Shown here: one piece after another, positions 48,691-61,921 of the stretch | Layout of the letters: each line of letters begins with the position of its first letter | How positions within the stretch are numbered: the first letter of the stretch is position 1 | Source: Pipra filicauda | Lineage: Eukaryota; Chordata; Aves; Passeriformes; Pipridae | Assembly (NCBI RefSeq): GCF_003945595.2 | Contig: NW_024105087.1 | Coordinates: forward strand, 3,601,001-3,665,000 | Direction of reading: 5' to 3' | DNA: 64,000 nucleotides | Program-made: the position numbers and the translations under genes | Notes under the pieces: generated by a model | The model's input: only the letters and a program-made list of their open reading frames with translations | Databases searched by the model: none | What the model was told of the DNA's origin: nothing

Positions 48691-51600
48691 GTATGAATAC
48701 AATTTGAGCCACTAAGTAGAATGTATTTGTTTTGCTATAGGCTTCTATAACATCTCTTCAATGGGTCTGGATTTGGTTTGATTCCATGTCTTATGAGAAT
48801 AAGAAATAGATACTTTAGGTGAACAATAGAAAAGCTTTTTAAGATACCACTTTGAGACCAAGCTGTCACAAATTTTTCCATATTTGAAAGATAGGAGTGT
48901 ACAGTTCAGTACTTTTTTTCTCTTTTATTCCGTACAATAGTATTTTCTTCTCTTACCAAGTTTAGAATAAGTCCACAAAACATTTAATAGAGAAGATCAA
49001 AGAATCCCTGTTAGGGAGCTCACAGTATCAGTGAGCATGTACAAAACTAGTGCTTTTGAAATACTGGACAAGGGAGAATTCTCCCTCCTGCTGTCTCTGT
49101 CACAAATGGACTTTTGTATAATCGCTTACTACCCTGTCCTAATTTACCAGAGTATATTATTATGTTGCCACTTTTCATTAAATTTTTTTTACAACCCTTT
49201 GTTGTTAACAAGCAAACCCCAACTAAACTGCATTTCTCTAATTTGCTCAACAAGAACCATTTTACACTTCTGACTTCCCTCCACCAGTTCCAGCTGTTGA
49301 CGGTCAAGGAATGAGGCTCATAGGGAAGAAGAAGAAGAAACTCTCTGGGTAACAAAAGCTTTAAAGAACTGACAAGCCATGCAGGGGAATTTAAATGATC
49401 CATCTTCAAACTAAGGAATAATAATTTTTCTTTCATCTCTTTCTATAAAAAGTTCCCATCATGGATTCATATTTCTGGTAGAACATATGACTTCAAGTCA
49501 TCAGTGTTCTCCCTGGGGTGGATTTCTGCTGCAAAGGGAGAAGAAGCGTGGCAGCCATCTTCACCAGATGCACAATGTGGTTTAGTATATTAGAGCTTTG
49601 TCAGGAATACTAGCTTGGCTGTGCAAGTGTAGCAAGGCAGTGTACAGGTATGAAGCCTGACATGGATGTTACATAATTGCACTGCCTTCTCTCTTGACCT
49701 AACCTTTTTCTTTAGGGGTATTATGAGGTCTGATCTGTCCCTGTGCAGCTCAGGTCAAAACTCATAGGATAGAAGCTATTGGATGGACAGCAATGCTCAT
49801 CCCTCCCTTGAAAGAGAGGAGGGAGGGATGCAATAAGTTGCAGCCAGAACCAGTTTTTTACTCTGTGTTACATGTGTTCTGCAAATGCTTTGCTGGTGTG
49901 CTTTGCCAAGGCCATTAAAGTGGCAAACTATTCTTGGCATGGATCTAGCCTAAGGTTTTCATTAGTTTAGATGAAGTCCTTTTTGGACTAGCATAAGCTA
50001 AACCAGTAAAAGGTCCTTTCATGTGGGAATAGGAGTACCCACGCTGGCTACACCAGTGTGAAAGTAGTCATTAATTTAATGTAACTCTCCCCACAAAGAC
50101 TGGCCTTCATATAAGAAAGGCAGCAATGTATAGAAAGGAAGTAAGGTTAAAATTTATTTGAAGCTCTTACTTTATTTCCTGCAAGGGGAAAAAGTTGTTC
50201 ACATCATAAGTTTTTACTGGGGAAAAGTACATGGTTGTAGTAAAACCCAGGCTCTGTGTTTGACCAAAAAACTGGGATTTGTCTGTGCACCTTGTACTAG
50301 GGGAGTGCTCTGTTACCGATGTGCCTGTTAAGTACTGGCACTGTACAAACTAGCTCTGATGCAGCAAATTTCAAGAAACTATTCTCTTTGCTGAAGGCCC
50401 AAGCATACTGTGCTGGTAGAAGATAACAATGGGGGCTGATTGCCTCAGGTCCTTGGTAACCAAGGAACAACTGCTTATTTTTTATGATATATGGGACCAG
50501 TATCCCAAGGGGAAGGGTGTTTCCTTTCAGTTCATACGCACTGGGCCAACACCAGTTGACATCCAAGAAAACTCTAACATTTCATAACATTTCTGAAAGT
50601 TCATTTTCTGATATGCTTTTAAGTTTTTCCTTCCTAAATAGTTAACTGACTGAAAATAAAAAACAAGCTGTTGGTTAGCATATCTGGATGTTGATTATGG
50701 TAAGCCCGACTCCTCCCTCAGCCATGGAGAAATACATCTTGTGAAAAGAGGTCACTGTTTAGTGACCTTTGGTTGAAGACTTCACTTTTGTAAAAGTTGA
50801 GTAAAGCGGCTGAATGCGTATATTTGCCATGAAAATAAATGTCATGCATTCCTGATTCCTTTTGCGCACAGAACCTTATGGCACTAAACCCAAAAAATAG
50901 TATTTAATCTTATAGTGCTTTATCTTTTTGTGTCTGTCTGGTTGCTCCTTGAGACTTTTTTTTTTATCTTGTTCCCAGAGAGAAACATCTTTTCCCAGTA
51001 GGCATAGCTTGAGTGGTCTTTTTTTTCCCCCTCTCATACTTTGAACTTCTAATGCACTGATGAGTTTGCTTTACTGTTATGAATCTGATTCACTTACCCA
51101 CCAGCAACATCTAGCTTTGGTTATGAGATCAATACTCAGTGAGATTAATTAGATGTCGACAAGTAAGGAACAGCAAAGATGGAGGCTATTTAAAGAGGAA
51201 TAAGTTAATAACAAGGGTATGCCTGCTGCTCTTTTGTCCACCACGTTGAGCTATTTGCTCAGAATTATTTCAGGCAAAAAGCTGGAGTCATGGCTTATCC
51301 GAGTGTAATTGCCTCTGAAATGGCATGTCAGGTTTGGTCAACCTAATCATTAAGTGCATTTTTTTTTTTTGTAGTGAAGTGGTACAGAGAAGACTAACTT
51401 TTATATCAATCGGTTAATGTTGCCAATTTTATAAACTGCTCACACCTTTGGGATGAAATTTAAAAAGAAGTGTGGAATCTCTATTCTGATTGTTTTTGAA
51501 GGACCGTGGGTGGCAGACCTTTATTTTACTGACTGAGTGCTTGTTTGGTGTAACTTTTTGCCTGTGGTGCTTGCAATTTTGTTCCCGAAACTTCTTTGGG

Positions 51601-53391
51601 AAGCACTGACTGATTCTCTCCTCACTGGAATAACTCTTTCCAACCAAATGGCACTGTGTGATATAAAATAGACATCAATATAAATGAAGGGAAGCTGAAG
51701 CCCATGTTTTTTTTATTCTGAGCTTTATGCAGTATAGTATAGAGCTAACGCGGTTCAGCTTCGGAGCGCATTGGCATAATTCCTGTGTAATGCTAATTGT
51801 TAGTTATCACTGGAATCACATGCATTCATCCCAGTTCTTTGTATATTTTGTAATGTGCTAAACCACTGATCCATCTTGTTTGCCGACTTATTTTTAAGGG
51901 GGTCAGAAAGAGGTAATACCTTGTAACACATTTCTTTTCTGGGTGATAACCAGAGGCTGGAGAAAAGATGTGGTAGAAGAAAAAGAAGTGATAGGTAAAA
52001 ATGCTACCCATTAATTTTTTTTCTGTGGTTTGTCTTTCTCCTGCCTTTTGTGAGGAAGTAAAAATGTTTAAAAACTGAAACACAAGTAATTATAGCATTG
52101 GTTTTGTCTTACTCTTTAGAGGTGCAGAGAGGAGAACAATTTGATATGTTAAGTACGATAGAATATTTCACAAGGAGAATTTCTGAACTTGTAATAGTGC
52201 ACACTGACATTGTGTCCTTTTTCTGTACTTACATAATGACTACCTAATCAGTTGAACTACAGTGGTTTTGTTTCCCACTTAATAGCAAGAATTATATTTT
52301 AGGATGTGACAGATCTTTCTGGGGGTTTTTATCACTTAGTTCCTCATCGAGGGAATTTGATGTTTGCTATATCCTTATCAGTAGAAAAAGACCCTGATAA
52401 TAATGAAATTAAATAGTCTGAGGGAATTTTTGAATAGCAATATGCACATTGCTGAGCTCTGAATCTTGTCTTTTAAAGTGAGGAAAAAGGCGTCCAATTC
52501 CTCTGTAATAGTAGGACCTTTCTTTATAATAAAGAAGGGGAAACCATGGTGAGAAGATGGATGGATGGTTGGTTGTGCAAAGTCAACCACGAGGAATTTC
52601 TCTTTCCTTTCAACTTATGACTAACCATATTTGCCTGATCGATGCCACCAAATCCTTTCCTTATCTTAGGTGAACTGGGCAGTAAAGTCAAGTGCAGACA
52701 TTTAGGAAGGCAGATTTAAAGCCCTGGCAATTAGAGGAGCAGAAGAAAACCTACGACCCGAAGACCTTTGATGGCTGACATAGCAGCAGTATCTGCTCAA
52801 GCCATAACTAAACAATTTCAGCAGCAGGGCTTCTGAAGTCATTCGCTTCTGGTGTTAAATGTATCTGATATGCAATACCAGCATGCTTTTCAGTGAAGCT
52901 GTGGATTCTCCTATGCTTTATATCCTGCTTTCCTGCTGGCTGACCATCAGATATGGAAATGGATCATTTTTTAACAGTTAAGCATATTTTCCATACCCTA
53001 CTACAGCCAGCCTTTGATAGGAAATGAAGCTGCAAAGTGATGATTATAAGAGGCATTCATCTCAGTTCAGTTAAATTATAAAGAACATTAGGACCAGGTG
53101 AGGTAGAGTAGCATCCTCTACTGATTAGTGAAAGGATGTTTGGGGCATTAACCTTTATAAATTACGGTGACCTTTCTTAGAGGGATAATAACTAGATAAA
53201 GGGGAAGAGGCATATGCGACGGGGAGGAACTGAAATTTCTGGTACCCGTTGTTGTTTAACTAATATGTCTCTTTACAGATGAAACTCTAGCATTGAAAAA
53301 TGATATCTTGACTATGTTTGCAAGGGAAAAGTATTTGCCAAGTGGCTGTAAAGGATCCTCTCTTTTTCTTCCCCCTTCTGCTAAGCCTCAG
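48691..53391 (+). other. ZNF827: ZNF827 intron 2 (4.7 kb)
   Basis: Phase 1 intron, GTATGA to CCTCAG. No coding exon or classifiable transposon was seen. It contains a perfect AGGTCA-type inverted repeat at 50749-50768 and, 113 nt before the end, a second strong acceptor (TTAACTAAT then CTTTACAG, AG at 53277-53278). Confidence 0.8.
50749..50768. promoter_or_regulatory. Inverted AGGTCA repeat (spacer 8)
   Basis: AGGTCACT (50749-50756), GTTT, AGTGACCT (50761-50768): perfect 8-nt arms. The outer hexamers are nuclear-receptor half sites and the right copy read on the minus strand is CCAAAGGTCA. The 8-nt spacing is not a standard receptor-dimer spacing, so independent monomer binding or chance is possible. 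Confidence 0.35.
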
Positions 53392-53558
53392 AAGAGGAAG
53401 GGGGAAAACCTTTCCAGTGTCCGATCTGTGGTTTGGTTATCAAGAGGAAGAGTTACTGGAAACGGCACATGGTGATTCACACAGGTTTGAAGAGTCATCA
53501 GTGCCCACTCTGTCCATTTCGCTGTGCACGCAAGGACAATCTCAAGTCACACATGAAG
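53392..53558 (+). CDS. ZNF827: ZNF827 coding exon 3 (C2H2 fingers 1 and 2)
   Basis: The 167-nt exon encodes residues 352 (split) to 407. After an acidic linker EEEGGKP comes finger 1, FQCPICGLVIKRKSYWKRH..H, with C361, C364, H377 and H381 (C-x2-C-x12-H-x3-H). A TGLKSHQ linker leads to finger 2 with C389, C392 and H405; its last ligand, H409, is in the next exon. The fingers match the first finger cluster of ZNF827, which contributes to nucleic-acid or protein binding. The acceptor sits in CAGAAG, so exon starts at 53392 or 53395 are both possible and would change only one Glu. The donor is AAG then GTAAGA at 53559. Because 167 is not a multiple of 3, skipping the exon shifts the frame. Confidence 0.96.
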
Positions 53559-56500
53559 GTAAGAGAAGTGTTTTCTGACAACCAAAGTACTCGAAACATC
53601 AGTCAAAAAATGATGGTATAACAAACCTATTTCATTTGCATTTACAAGAACAAAATTTCCTTAGTTGTACTATGAATTATGCCTTTATTTAAGCAAAGAG
53701 GCCATAAAAAGATAAAGAAATAACTTTTATTCCCATGCTTGCCTTTCCGTTTTATGCAATGTGGAAAACTGCCTTGAGTTATGTCAACTTGGTGCAGCAC
53801 AAGCTGTCTGTGACTGACTCACTTCTGGACCTGGAACCACCAGATGCAGGGGTGTTGGGTTGGGATGTGGCACGCAATCACATCAGTGCTGCTTTTCAGG
53901 ATGCCAGCTAGTAACTCTGCGTGCCATTGCATCACACTAAGTGGGCAAACCAACTTGGCCAGCTCTAACAGAAAACTCCATTGCTTTCTACAGACAGGCC
54001 TGCAGTATTAACTTTTTTCTTGTTGTGGGTTTTAACTGCGGGCAGCTCAGCAGTGAATCATCCGAACCAAAATGAACGACAGATTATTCTGTAATGTTTT
54101 GTTTTCAAGTGTTTCCATTAAGTTTAGAGTGTACTCTTAACTCAGCCTAAGTTTCAGGCTCAAACTGAAGATGACCTTTTGAAGGAATCTGTATCTGTGT
54201 TGATACAGAAAAATATAAAAATGTAAAGAAACTCGGTGTCTGCTTAGCTGAAGTACTACATGGTTGCAACATAAAGAATGCCAGGTCTTGCAAGCCATAT
54301 AATATGCTTGATGAAGTAAAAATGATGCCTGTCCTATTAGCCCTTCAATGAAGAAGCTGAAGTTCAAAAAAATTTCCCTTGTTAATGAAGTTGAGTTTTA
54401 TAGTAATAGTAAAATGGTTTATTATAATTAGCATTTTATCTGTTTTAGACAAATGTGTGTAACAGACACTGGTGTGAAGGGGGACAGAAATACCTGTGCA
54501 GGTTTCTTAGAGGCTATTGCAGAATCTGAACTCACTAGAGAGGAGTCTGACCTTCCTTACACTCAAGTAACTATTCACTTCAGTTTAAGTTATTCAGATT
54601 CCACTGATCACAACAGCAGATCTTACCGTGGTTTAGGTCATTGCTGGGTCTGAAATCATCCCTCTAAAGTCTGAAGGCTCATTCCTTAACACTTTAACTG
54701 TGAATCAGTGCACTACTCCCAGGCATCCTTGGTGTATCATGCTAATCCTTGTCAAGTAGGCTTGGTGTTTATGGCTCTTTCTTTTAGGACTTGGTGTTCT
54801 GTGTTGACTAGAGGGCACAGATGGCTATCCTAAGTAGAAGATGAATGGATAGAATGGGAACACAGCATGAAAAGAAAGTGTTTTGGTTTGGGTTTTTTTT
54901 TTGTTGTTGTCATTTTGGGTTTTTTTTATTGTTTTCAGCTGTTGACAGCCTGCACAAAAGCATGCATCACCTACAAGCTTGCTATTCCCTGCCAAAGACC
55001 TGTTGTTTTCCCCTGCTTTGTAAAGGACATCCCTGCAGAGATACAGATACTTGTTCTCTGCTTTTTTTTGCCTTTTTGGCAAAAATTGTTTGCAGATTGA
55101 GGGCCTATCCCTTCCTTTATGGCATGGTGATTTCCACAGGTGGTCACTGGTAGGACATTGGAGAAAACTGGGGGCTTTTTCACTGTCTCTGTGTGCTCTC
55201 AGATTGGTGGCTCTCTGAGGCCTTTGTGCTCCTTTCTGCTCCCCTACCAACATTAATCCTTTCATTAACTGAGCCTGCATCAGCTTAAAACAGACCTCAT
55301 TGTACAGCCATGTAACATGTAGTGTTAATTATTTGGTAATATGGAAATTATGACCAAGTAGTGCTCAGTTAGAAAACACTGAGGTCAGAATCAGGCCCAA
55401 AGCTGCTTGACTCGATGTAAGATTACAACCTCCTTTAGCCTTACTGTGAAGGCAATATCTGAAGTCTCCTCAGTCAATGCAGTCCAGTCATGCAGGTCAT
55501 GATGGAGTTGGGAGTCTTCTTCTGGTAAAACTGCTCCCTATTTGAGATGAAAGTAATTGTCTTTAAAAACTATGTGGTCTGCATTTTCATTTTGTCCTTG
55601 TTATAGTCTCATGGATAGATGTAAAGAATCACAAGGACAACAGTCTGAAAGTTTTATGTTTCACCTTAATGTCAATCAGTTTCATACACACTTTCTCAAT
55701 TGACTAGGCCATTTGTAAAAATATTTTCTATCACATCAAAATTGAAGCAGGTGAATGAGGTAAGGATGTGTTAGTCATGTGTCCAGAAGTGACAGACATA
55801 ATTTGAGGGTTTTTTGGTGGAAGTATAAATAATTGATAAGCAAATTAAAAATAAAAAGTACCAGATTTCTTTTTCATTATAAAACAGTGCTCCTTTTGAA
55901 TCTGTGTGTATATGAGATGATAATACCTGGCACATATATAAGCCAACAGCGTTCAAAATGGAATGAATACACATCAGAAATGGTACAGCACAGCTGGGAG
56001 CTACTTAGGATGGAGTGTTCTGGTTATGCCAGTAGGTTGTTTCGGTTGTCTTCATTGTCTTACTATCCTTTGGGAACCACCTGGCCTATCTCCTTCCTGG
56101 CAGGCAACTTGTGAAGGCAGAGCTGCTTCCAGCTCTCCAGCCCTGTCTCCCTCCCCATGAGGCAACTGTGGCTACAAGTGAAGACGCATTTTTCAAAACT
56201 AAAAATGCTACTCAAAATTAAGGTACTGGGTTGGTGTTTGTTGTTCATTATAAGCCAATTTTTTTATTCCAGAATGCTATCACAAATCAAGCTTTTTTCC
56301 TTTAGTGCTGCTCTTCAGTTTTCATGTTTTATGCTCTATTGATAAAGGATGACAGGCAAAACCTGTTGAGGTGTTCTTCCCAGCTGCAGTCCTCAAAAAA
56401 AGTCTAGTTGTCTTATCTGTCTTTCTTCCTAGGCAGCATAGGCAAGAGTTTGAACCACCTCGTCTTTTTTCTAGGTTCTTCTTAGGTATTCTCCTTGAAA

Positions 56501-57953
56501 CTGATTATTCAGTGATTTAATTTCCATGAGTGGTTTGTGCGAGTCCATATGGGCCTTCCTTACTGTCTGTATCTTTAGGTTAATGACAATAGCTACATAA
56601 TATAAATACTGTGTAATTTCATGGTAATTATAACATATCTAACTGACTGACCCAGAATACAACGTTGCCAATGTTTTTGGTGTCTTGTCACCTGCTATAG
56701 AGAAAATCTTAATAGAGAGCTGGAATGATTCCAGCCCTGACCCATATTCGGATCTACATGTGCTACCCACCACGCTGATGGAGCATTCTTCCAGCAGGGG
56801 CACTTTGCCAGAACCAACTCACAATTGGAGGCGAGGAAGTGAAAGGCACAAGAAGGGAAACAGAAGGAAGGTTTCCACACAGACACACAAGGAACAAGGG
56901 TGGCTGAGTAGCCTGCCTTTTAAGGCACGCAGTGTTATCTGTAATTGTCATATTGTGTTTAGATTCCACTGTGATAGGCACCTTAGAAAAATCCTAAAAT
57001 AGACACAGTACAGAATTTTATTAGTCTGTTTTGGAGGCAAATTATAGTGCACGCATAACCACAAGTTCTGGCCCTTATTCCCAGGAATCTTGAGGGGAGC
57101 ATCTCAGGACCCAATTCTGGTATCATAGTGTGGTTTCCAGGGATTCTGAGAATACTGAGCTGAAAATGAAGCTGGAAAAAATGAATGGGTAACTCAGAGA
57201 GGTGTCTTGTCCAAGCAGGCCACAAGTATTGTACTTGAGTTCTTCTCTCTGTTTATCTAAATATATATTCAGTTGGAATATGTTTTCTTCTTGAGAGAGT
57301 GAGTATCTTATGGACTTTTTCTGCAGAAAGCAATGGAAAGTTGTCGTGCAGTTCAGCGAGATGTGTTCAGACTTTTCTGTTTTTCCTGGTAGGGATTAAA
57401 TTTACCTCAGAGCAATACTGCAAGCACCAGTCAGACTTTGGCCAGTTTGTGTCTTTGGATCATGCACATACCTTCCTCAGCAATTGGTGGACAGATAGGC
57501 TGTGAGATCATACAGATATGTTCCAAGAAAGCAACAGGATATTAGCCTGAGCACTTGGAAGGGGGAATGAGGAAGAGGAGCATATGGCCAAAACCAATAT
57601 CTATAAATGTTCCTTGTGCTGCTATATAGACCTAAGGCAGAAATGGGTGAGCTAGCCTTTCTAGCAGAGGAAAAGAAGTTTAGCATTGTGAACACATGCT
57701 GAAGCATGATGGTATGACAGCAAACGAGGAAAGAGAAGATGAAGCTTAGCAGAAAAGTTAGATGCAGTGGTAGGCAGGTCATGTGATGCTCAACCACAGG
57801 ATTTTCCTGCATTTGTTGCTTATGAAGAGGGACCATGTGGTGAGGTCTCAGATTGATGCTCCTGTGTAATATGAAGAGGGTTATAATCAGCTTCTCAGTT
57901 AGGGAGAGGCTACATGACAGTGGGAATCAGGAAAGGCCCTGAAGAATGTAGCC

Positions 57954-57999
57954 AGGTGCTCACTGCCCCTTCCTGATTTGTAGGTGCTCACTGCCCCTT
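57954..57999. repeat. Two-copy direct repeat, 28-bp period
   Basis: AGGTGCTCACTGCCCCTT occurs identically at 57954-57971 and 57982-57999, a small recent tandem duplication in intron 3. Confidence 0.85.
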
Positions 58000-59089
58000 T
58001 TCCCCTTTTTGTTCCTCAGCTAGTGTCAGACAACTGAATAAGCATTCCTAATCCATTTTTGTGAAGTATAGGACAAGTTATTTTAAAGCATCTTCACCAT
58101 ATTGGGAGAGGAAGTTGACTGTGTTTTATGAGTGCTTTTTTAGTTTGATTTAAGTTACGCTTAAAGAGCCCTGGGAGCCACCTGTGATTCCATCAGCTGA
58201 GGGGAGGCAATACAAACTTGCACAGCTTTTCAACATGTTAAATCTTTGCCCAGAGTCTCAGACAGGTGCCAAAAGTGACTTCAAGTATTTCCTTTTTAAT
58301 CTTGTTACTTTTTGCATATGAGAAAAGGATAAGACAGGATATGCATTGATACCTTAAATCTCTAAGGAAAAAAAATACTGTTTTTTGAACACCTAGTCCA
58401 GTCTAGCACTGCAGAGAGGCTTTTTTTTCCCTCCCCTTTGCTTTCAAGCGAAGCAAAGAAGTAGTTTCAAAAAGAAAATACTATATAAATAACGTGTGTG
58501 TCCTGAGGGGAAGGATCATATCAAAACTAACACCATAGCACTAAACTTTTGAAAATACAATACTTTAAAAATTAGGGAACTTGTCAGAAAATAGCATGAA
58601 ATGAAAGAGCAGAGGGCACATGATAGATGCAAAATGGAAAGTGTAATCGAATGCAGTTGCAGAAGGTGGCATTTTACTAAAAGAGAGTTAAAACAAAAAC
58701 AAACCCAGAAAAAAAACAGTACATAGGCAGGTATGACTGACTGGCTAGGATGTAGTAGCTTTTGATTGTAGTAGTTGCTTAAACAGCTGCCCCTCATGGA
58801 AATGTTAATCCTCTTGAAAGTTGGTGAGAAAAACAAAACTTACAGGAGGCAAAGAAAGAAGTGATAATTAGGTCACAGAAAGTAAATAAAGAGTGAATAG
58901 CCAGAAGCAAATATAGCAGTGAATAGATTCAGCAGCCCAACCACCTTATGGTCTGCTCTTGCTTAGGAATGAAAGTTCTCAAAAAAAAAATTCCTCTTAC
59001 TCTGAGTATTTTTAAAATAATAATTAAAAAACCCTGTTAAATCCCACAAAAGAAAGGTGAATGCCTTTGTCTCATAACTAGAAGGGAGA

Positions 59090-60395
59090 GTTTGTGGAAA
59101 GCATTACCCCAGTTTTAAGGAAGGGGAAAAGAAAAGTTCTACCACAGCAATACTACAAAATTGCAGGACGTGCCTATGTCACTGTATTGCTCATCCCTAC
59201 TCCCTGGTGTATCCTGTTGGGTGGGATCACATGTATTTGTGACTGTGGTACATCTATATGGCTGGTGAATCACCAGGGATGTTAATTTTAAGTATGAAAA
59301 GATGACCTAGGAAACGTCTTATTATGATACCAGAAAAGTTAGTATGTCAACAAAAAATGTAACAGAAAAGATCCCAATACAGTGCTACAAATGATGTGGT
59401 ACGATAGGGACATGTGGTTTCTGTAAAAGAAAATCATGTGTTCTTATACTAAGATGTTTTGAGCATGTCAGGAGAATCATGAACTTAAGAATCAGTTGAA
59501 ATTTATTTGGTCTATAAAAAAGCCTTTGGCAAAGCTTCTCACAGAGAAGCTGCCAAATAAATTAAGCAATATGATGTACTATGGCAAATTAGAAATCCAC
59601 CAAGAGACAGTAAAACAAAGGGTAGGAAGGAATTAGCAATTTTAAGCATGACAAAAGGCTAACAGAGGGGTGTTCCATTACTAAAAGTGGAATTGTGCAT
59701 ATTTTAACAAATGTGATCTGCACAAAATGATGACTGTGGGTAAGAAAATTGTAGATGATACAACCTTATGTGCACGAATCAAGATTAGAAAAGGCAAAGA
59801 TTGAAAGGGAAAAAAAAAGATTGACTGACTGATAAGCAAGGGGGCAAATGAAGTTATTGTTGACGAATACAAGGTACTGTACCTTGGAAACCAGAGTCTA
59901 ATAATGCACCTGGCTGTCTGATATAATGAACTGTAAATGCTCAGGAAAAATATCTGGATATCATTGTAGACAGTTCAATGAAAACCTTTTCTTGACATGC
60001 ACAGGAGTAGTTAAAAAGTACACTAAATATTTCAGTGTCTGGAGAATAAAACAGAAGTAACACTGAAAATATGACAATGCCATTATTACCATATGGTATG
60101 CTGCCACTTCTGGTCACTGCATCAAAAGAGACATATCAGAAATAGAAGGGATTTTAAAAGTTGGCAGTGAAAATTATTAGTGGGTTAGCAAAGAAAGAAC
60201 TCCCTTTGAAGAAAGAAGCTGAAAAGAATGGGACTGCCAGGAGGGTAAGAGAGGTGTGATCAAAGGTGGGAGGTGTGATAAGAATAATGCATGTGATAGA
60301 GAAGAAGAATCCAATTGCCTCTTTTTTTCTTTCTTGTAATTTGAGAATGAGGAGGTAGAAAGAGAAACTGAAAGAAACAAAACTTAAAAACTGTG
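59090..60395 (+). mobile_element. Ancient CR1/L3-like LINE remnant, sense
   Basis: The sequence follows the reverse transcriptase region of the old amniote CR1/L3 group in order. Landmarks are ATGTGGTTTCTGTAAA (about 59411), an AAAGCCTTTGGCAAAGCTTCTCA stretch (59521-59543), a GTAGATGATAC stretch standing for the catalytic ADDT region (about 59751), GGGGGCAAATGAAGTT, CAAGGTACTGTACCTTGGAAA (59870-59890), GTAGACAGTTCAATGAAAA (about 59966) and AAATTATTAGTGGGTTAG (about 60172). Many indels and stops are present, and the 5' and 3' limits are approximate. It is far more diverged than the antisense CR1 copies and is therefore a relic that may predate birds. Confidence 0.72.
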
Positions 60396-61896
60396 ACCAA
60401 TGGATTACTTGTATCGAAGTCCTCAAACCAGCCTGAAGTTTGTAAGCACTGTATAGTTTTGTTGAAAAGATCGAGCACACGCTGAAATAACTGTAGAAAC
60501 ACAAAATATCATTTGAGAGTTGGCAGACTGTAGGGTTAATAAAGATAATAGAAGTACTTTGCCCAGACAAGGAGAACATCCGTAGTTAAAGGAAATAAAC
60601 TCAGAAGCCAGAAGCCTGTAAGTGTTTCCGACATAAGTCAAACAGTAGTTTTATGGGATTTTGAAAGAAGCATTCTCTATGAGCAGGTTGTGCACTGTGG
60701 TTTGTTGCAGTGTAATTCAGAGAGATCCAAATCTGGCAGCAGCTGGGCTCAGACTGGGACTTTGGGGAAAACCTGCCAGCTGCACTCTTGTCTCCTCCTG
60801 CCTGTGATTCTTGCAGGAATGGCCTATTTGAGTCTAAAGAAGACATCTGATGGTTTGAGTAGCATTAACACAGTGTAAGAGCCATTCTCTGTCTCATGGA
60901 GGGAGAAGGCAGCTCTTTGGACTGCAACATTGTGTGGCCTAGATCTTCCCTGTGGCTTTCTGTGTAGCTCTACGGGGTTTCTTGTTTTTCATTCTGCAGC
61001 AAGTAGTTACTGCCTTGACTTTTCCCTCCAAATAGCATAGAATGGCCAATTCTTGGCTCTTTCAACTGCTGTTGAATTAGAAAATAAGGGACAGTTTTTT
61101 CTTTAGAGGGACTTTCGCTTCGGTTTCTAATAGTGTTCAAATTTTTAAATGAAAAATATTATGTATTTTTGAAAATAAAATAATAAAAATATGTTAAAAT
61201 CTTCTGGTGGCAGTGGACTTTGGACATTGTAGGCTAAATATTGGGCTTGATGTTTTTTCATATGTTTTTTGTTTTCTAGATCTAAAATTTTTCCTTTCAA
61301 TACGAAAATATTTGGGCTTGAATTCTGTCGCTCCTTCGGCTGCAAGTTATAAACGTACTTTGTTTTATGAGAAATCCATACATTTTTTCAGCTGTTACTC
61401 TCTTTGGGCAGGAAAAAAATCCAAATGAAATGAATCAGTCACTCCTATTTTCATCCATTCTCAAAAGATATTGCAGGGGTGGCATGCCATACTCCCAAGA
61501 AGAGTAGGTGGGCTCCCACATTGACTCAGCCTTCTGAAGGCATCGTATTGATGATAGTGATAAGGGCCTCTAGAAGAAGTGGTTAAATATGTAGGCAGGG
61601 AAATGTTGATTGAAGGGGATCCTGGAGAGAAATCCTGACACAGAATCTCAGTGGGTGTAAGAGATAGAGTTGCCATGGTGAGAGTGCTTGCTACCATCAG
61701 TACATCTTGGTGCTCTTCATGAAGAGTGCTGTGAATACTAACTGCTGTGCTTACAGACCATCCTGTTTCCAGTAGTGTAGACAGGCAATCTGCTTGGCAT
61801 TTCCATTGTAACCTGTTAATATTTAGGATTTATTGTGCTGCTATTCTTCTGTGAGGTTGCTTTAAATCTGTTAGGTTACCATTAGCTTCTCTCTTC

Positions 61897-61921
61897 TTTT
61901 TTTTTTTTTTTTTTTTTTTTT
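61897..61921. repeat. Poly-T tract (about 25 nt)
   Basis: A T run preceded by a CT-rich stretch, in intron 3; probably the tail of an unrecognised antisense retrocopy or a simple repeat. Confidence 0.85.

Noticed and set aside
54825..55280. 151-codon minus-strand frame in intron 3
   Set aside because: No family motifs and includes a poly-Lys/Thr run from a T-rich stretch; typical chance frame.
57954..57999. Direct repeats considered as a minimal CRISPR or regulatory array
   Set aside because: Only two copies in a vertebrate intron; a simple tandem duplication.
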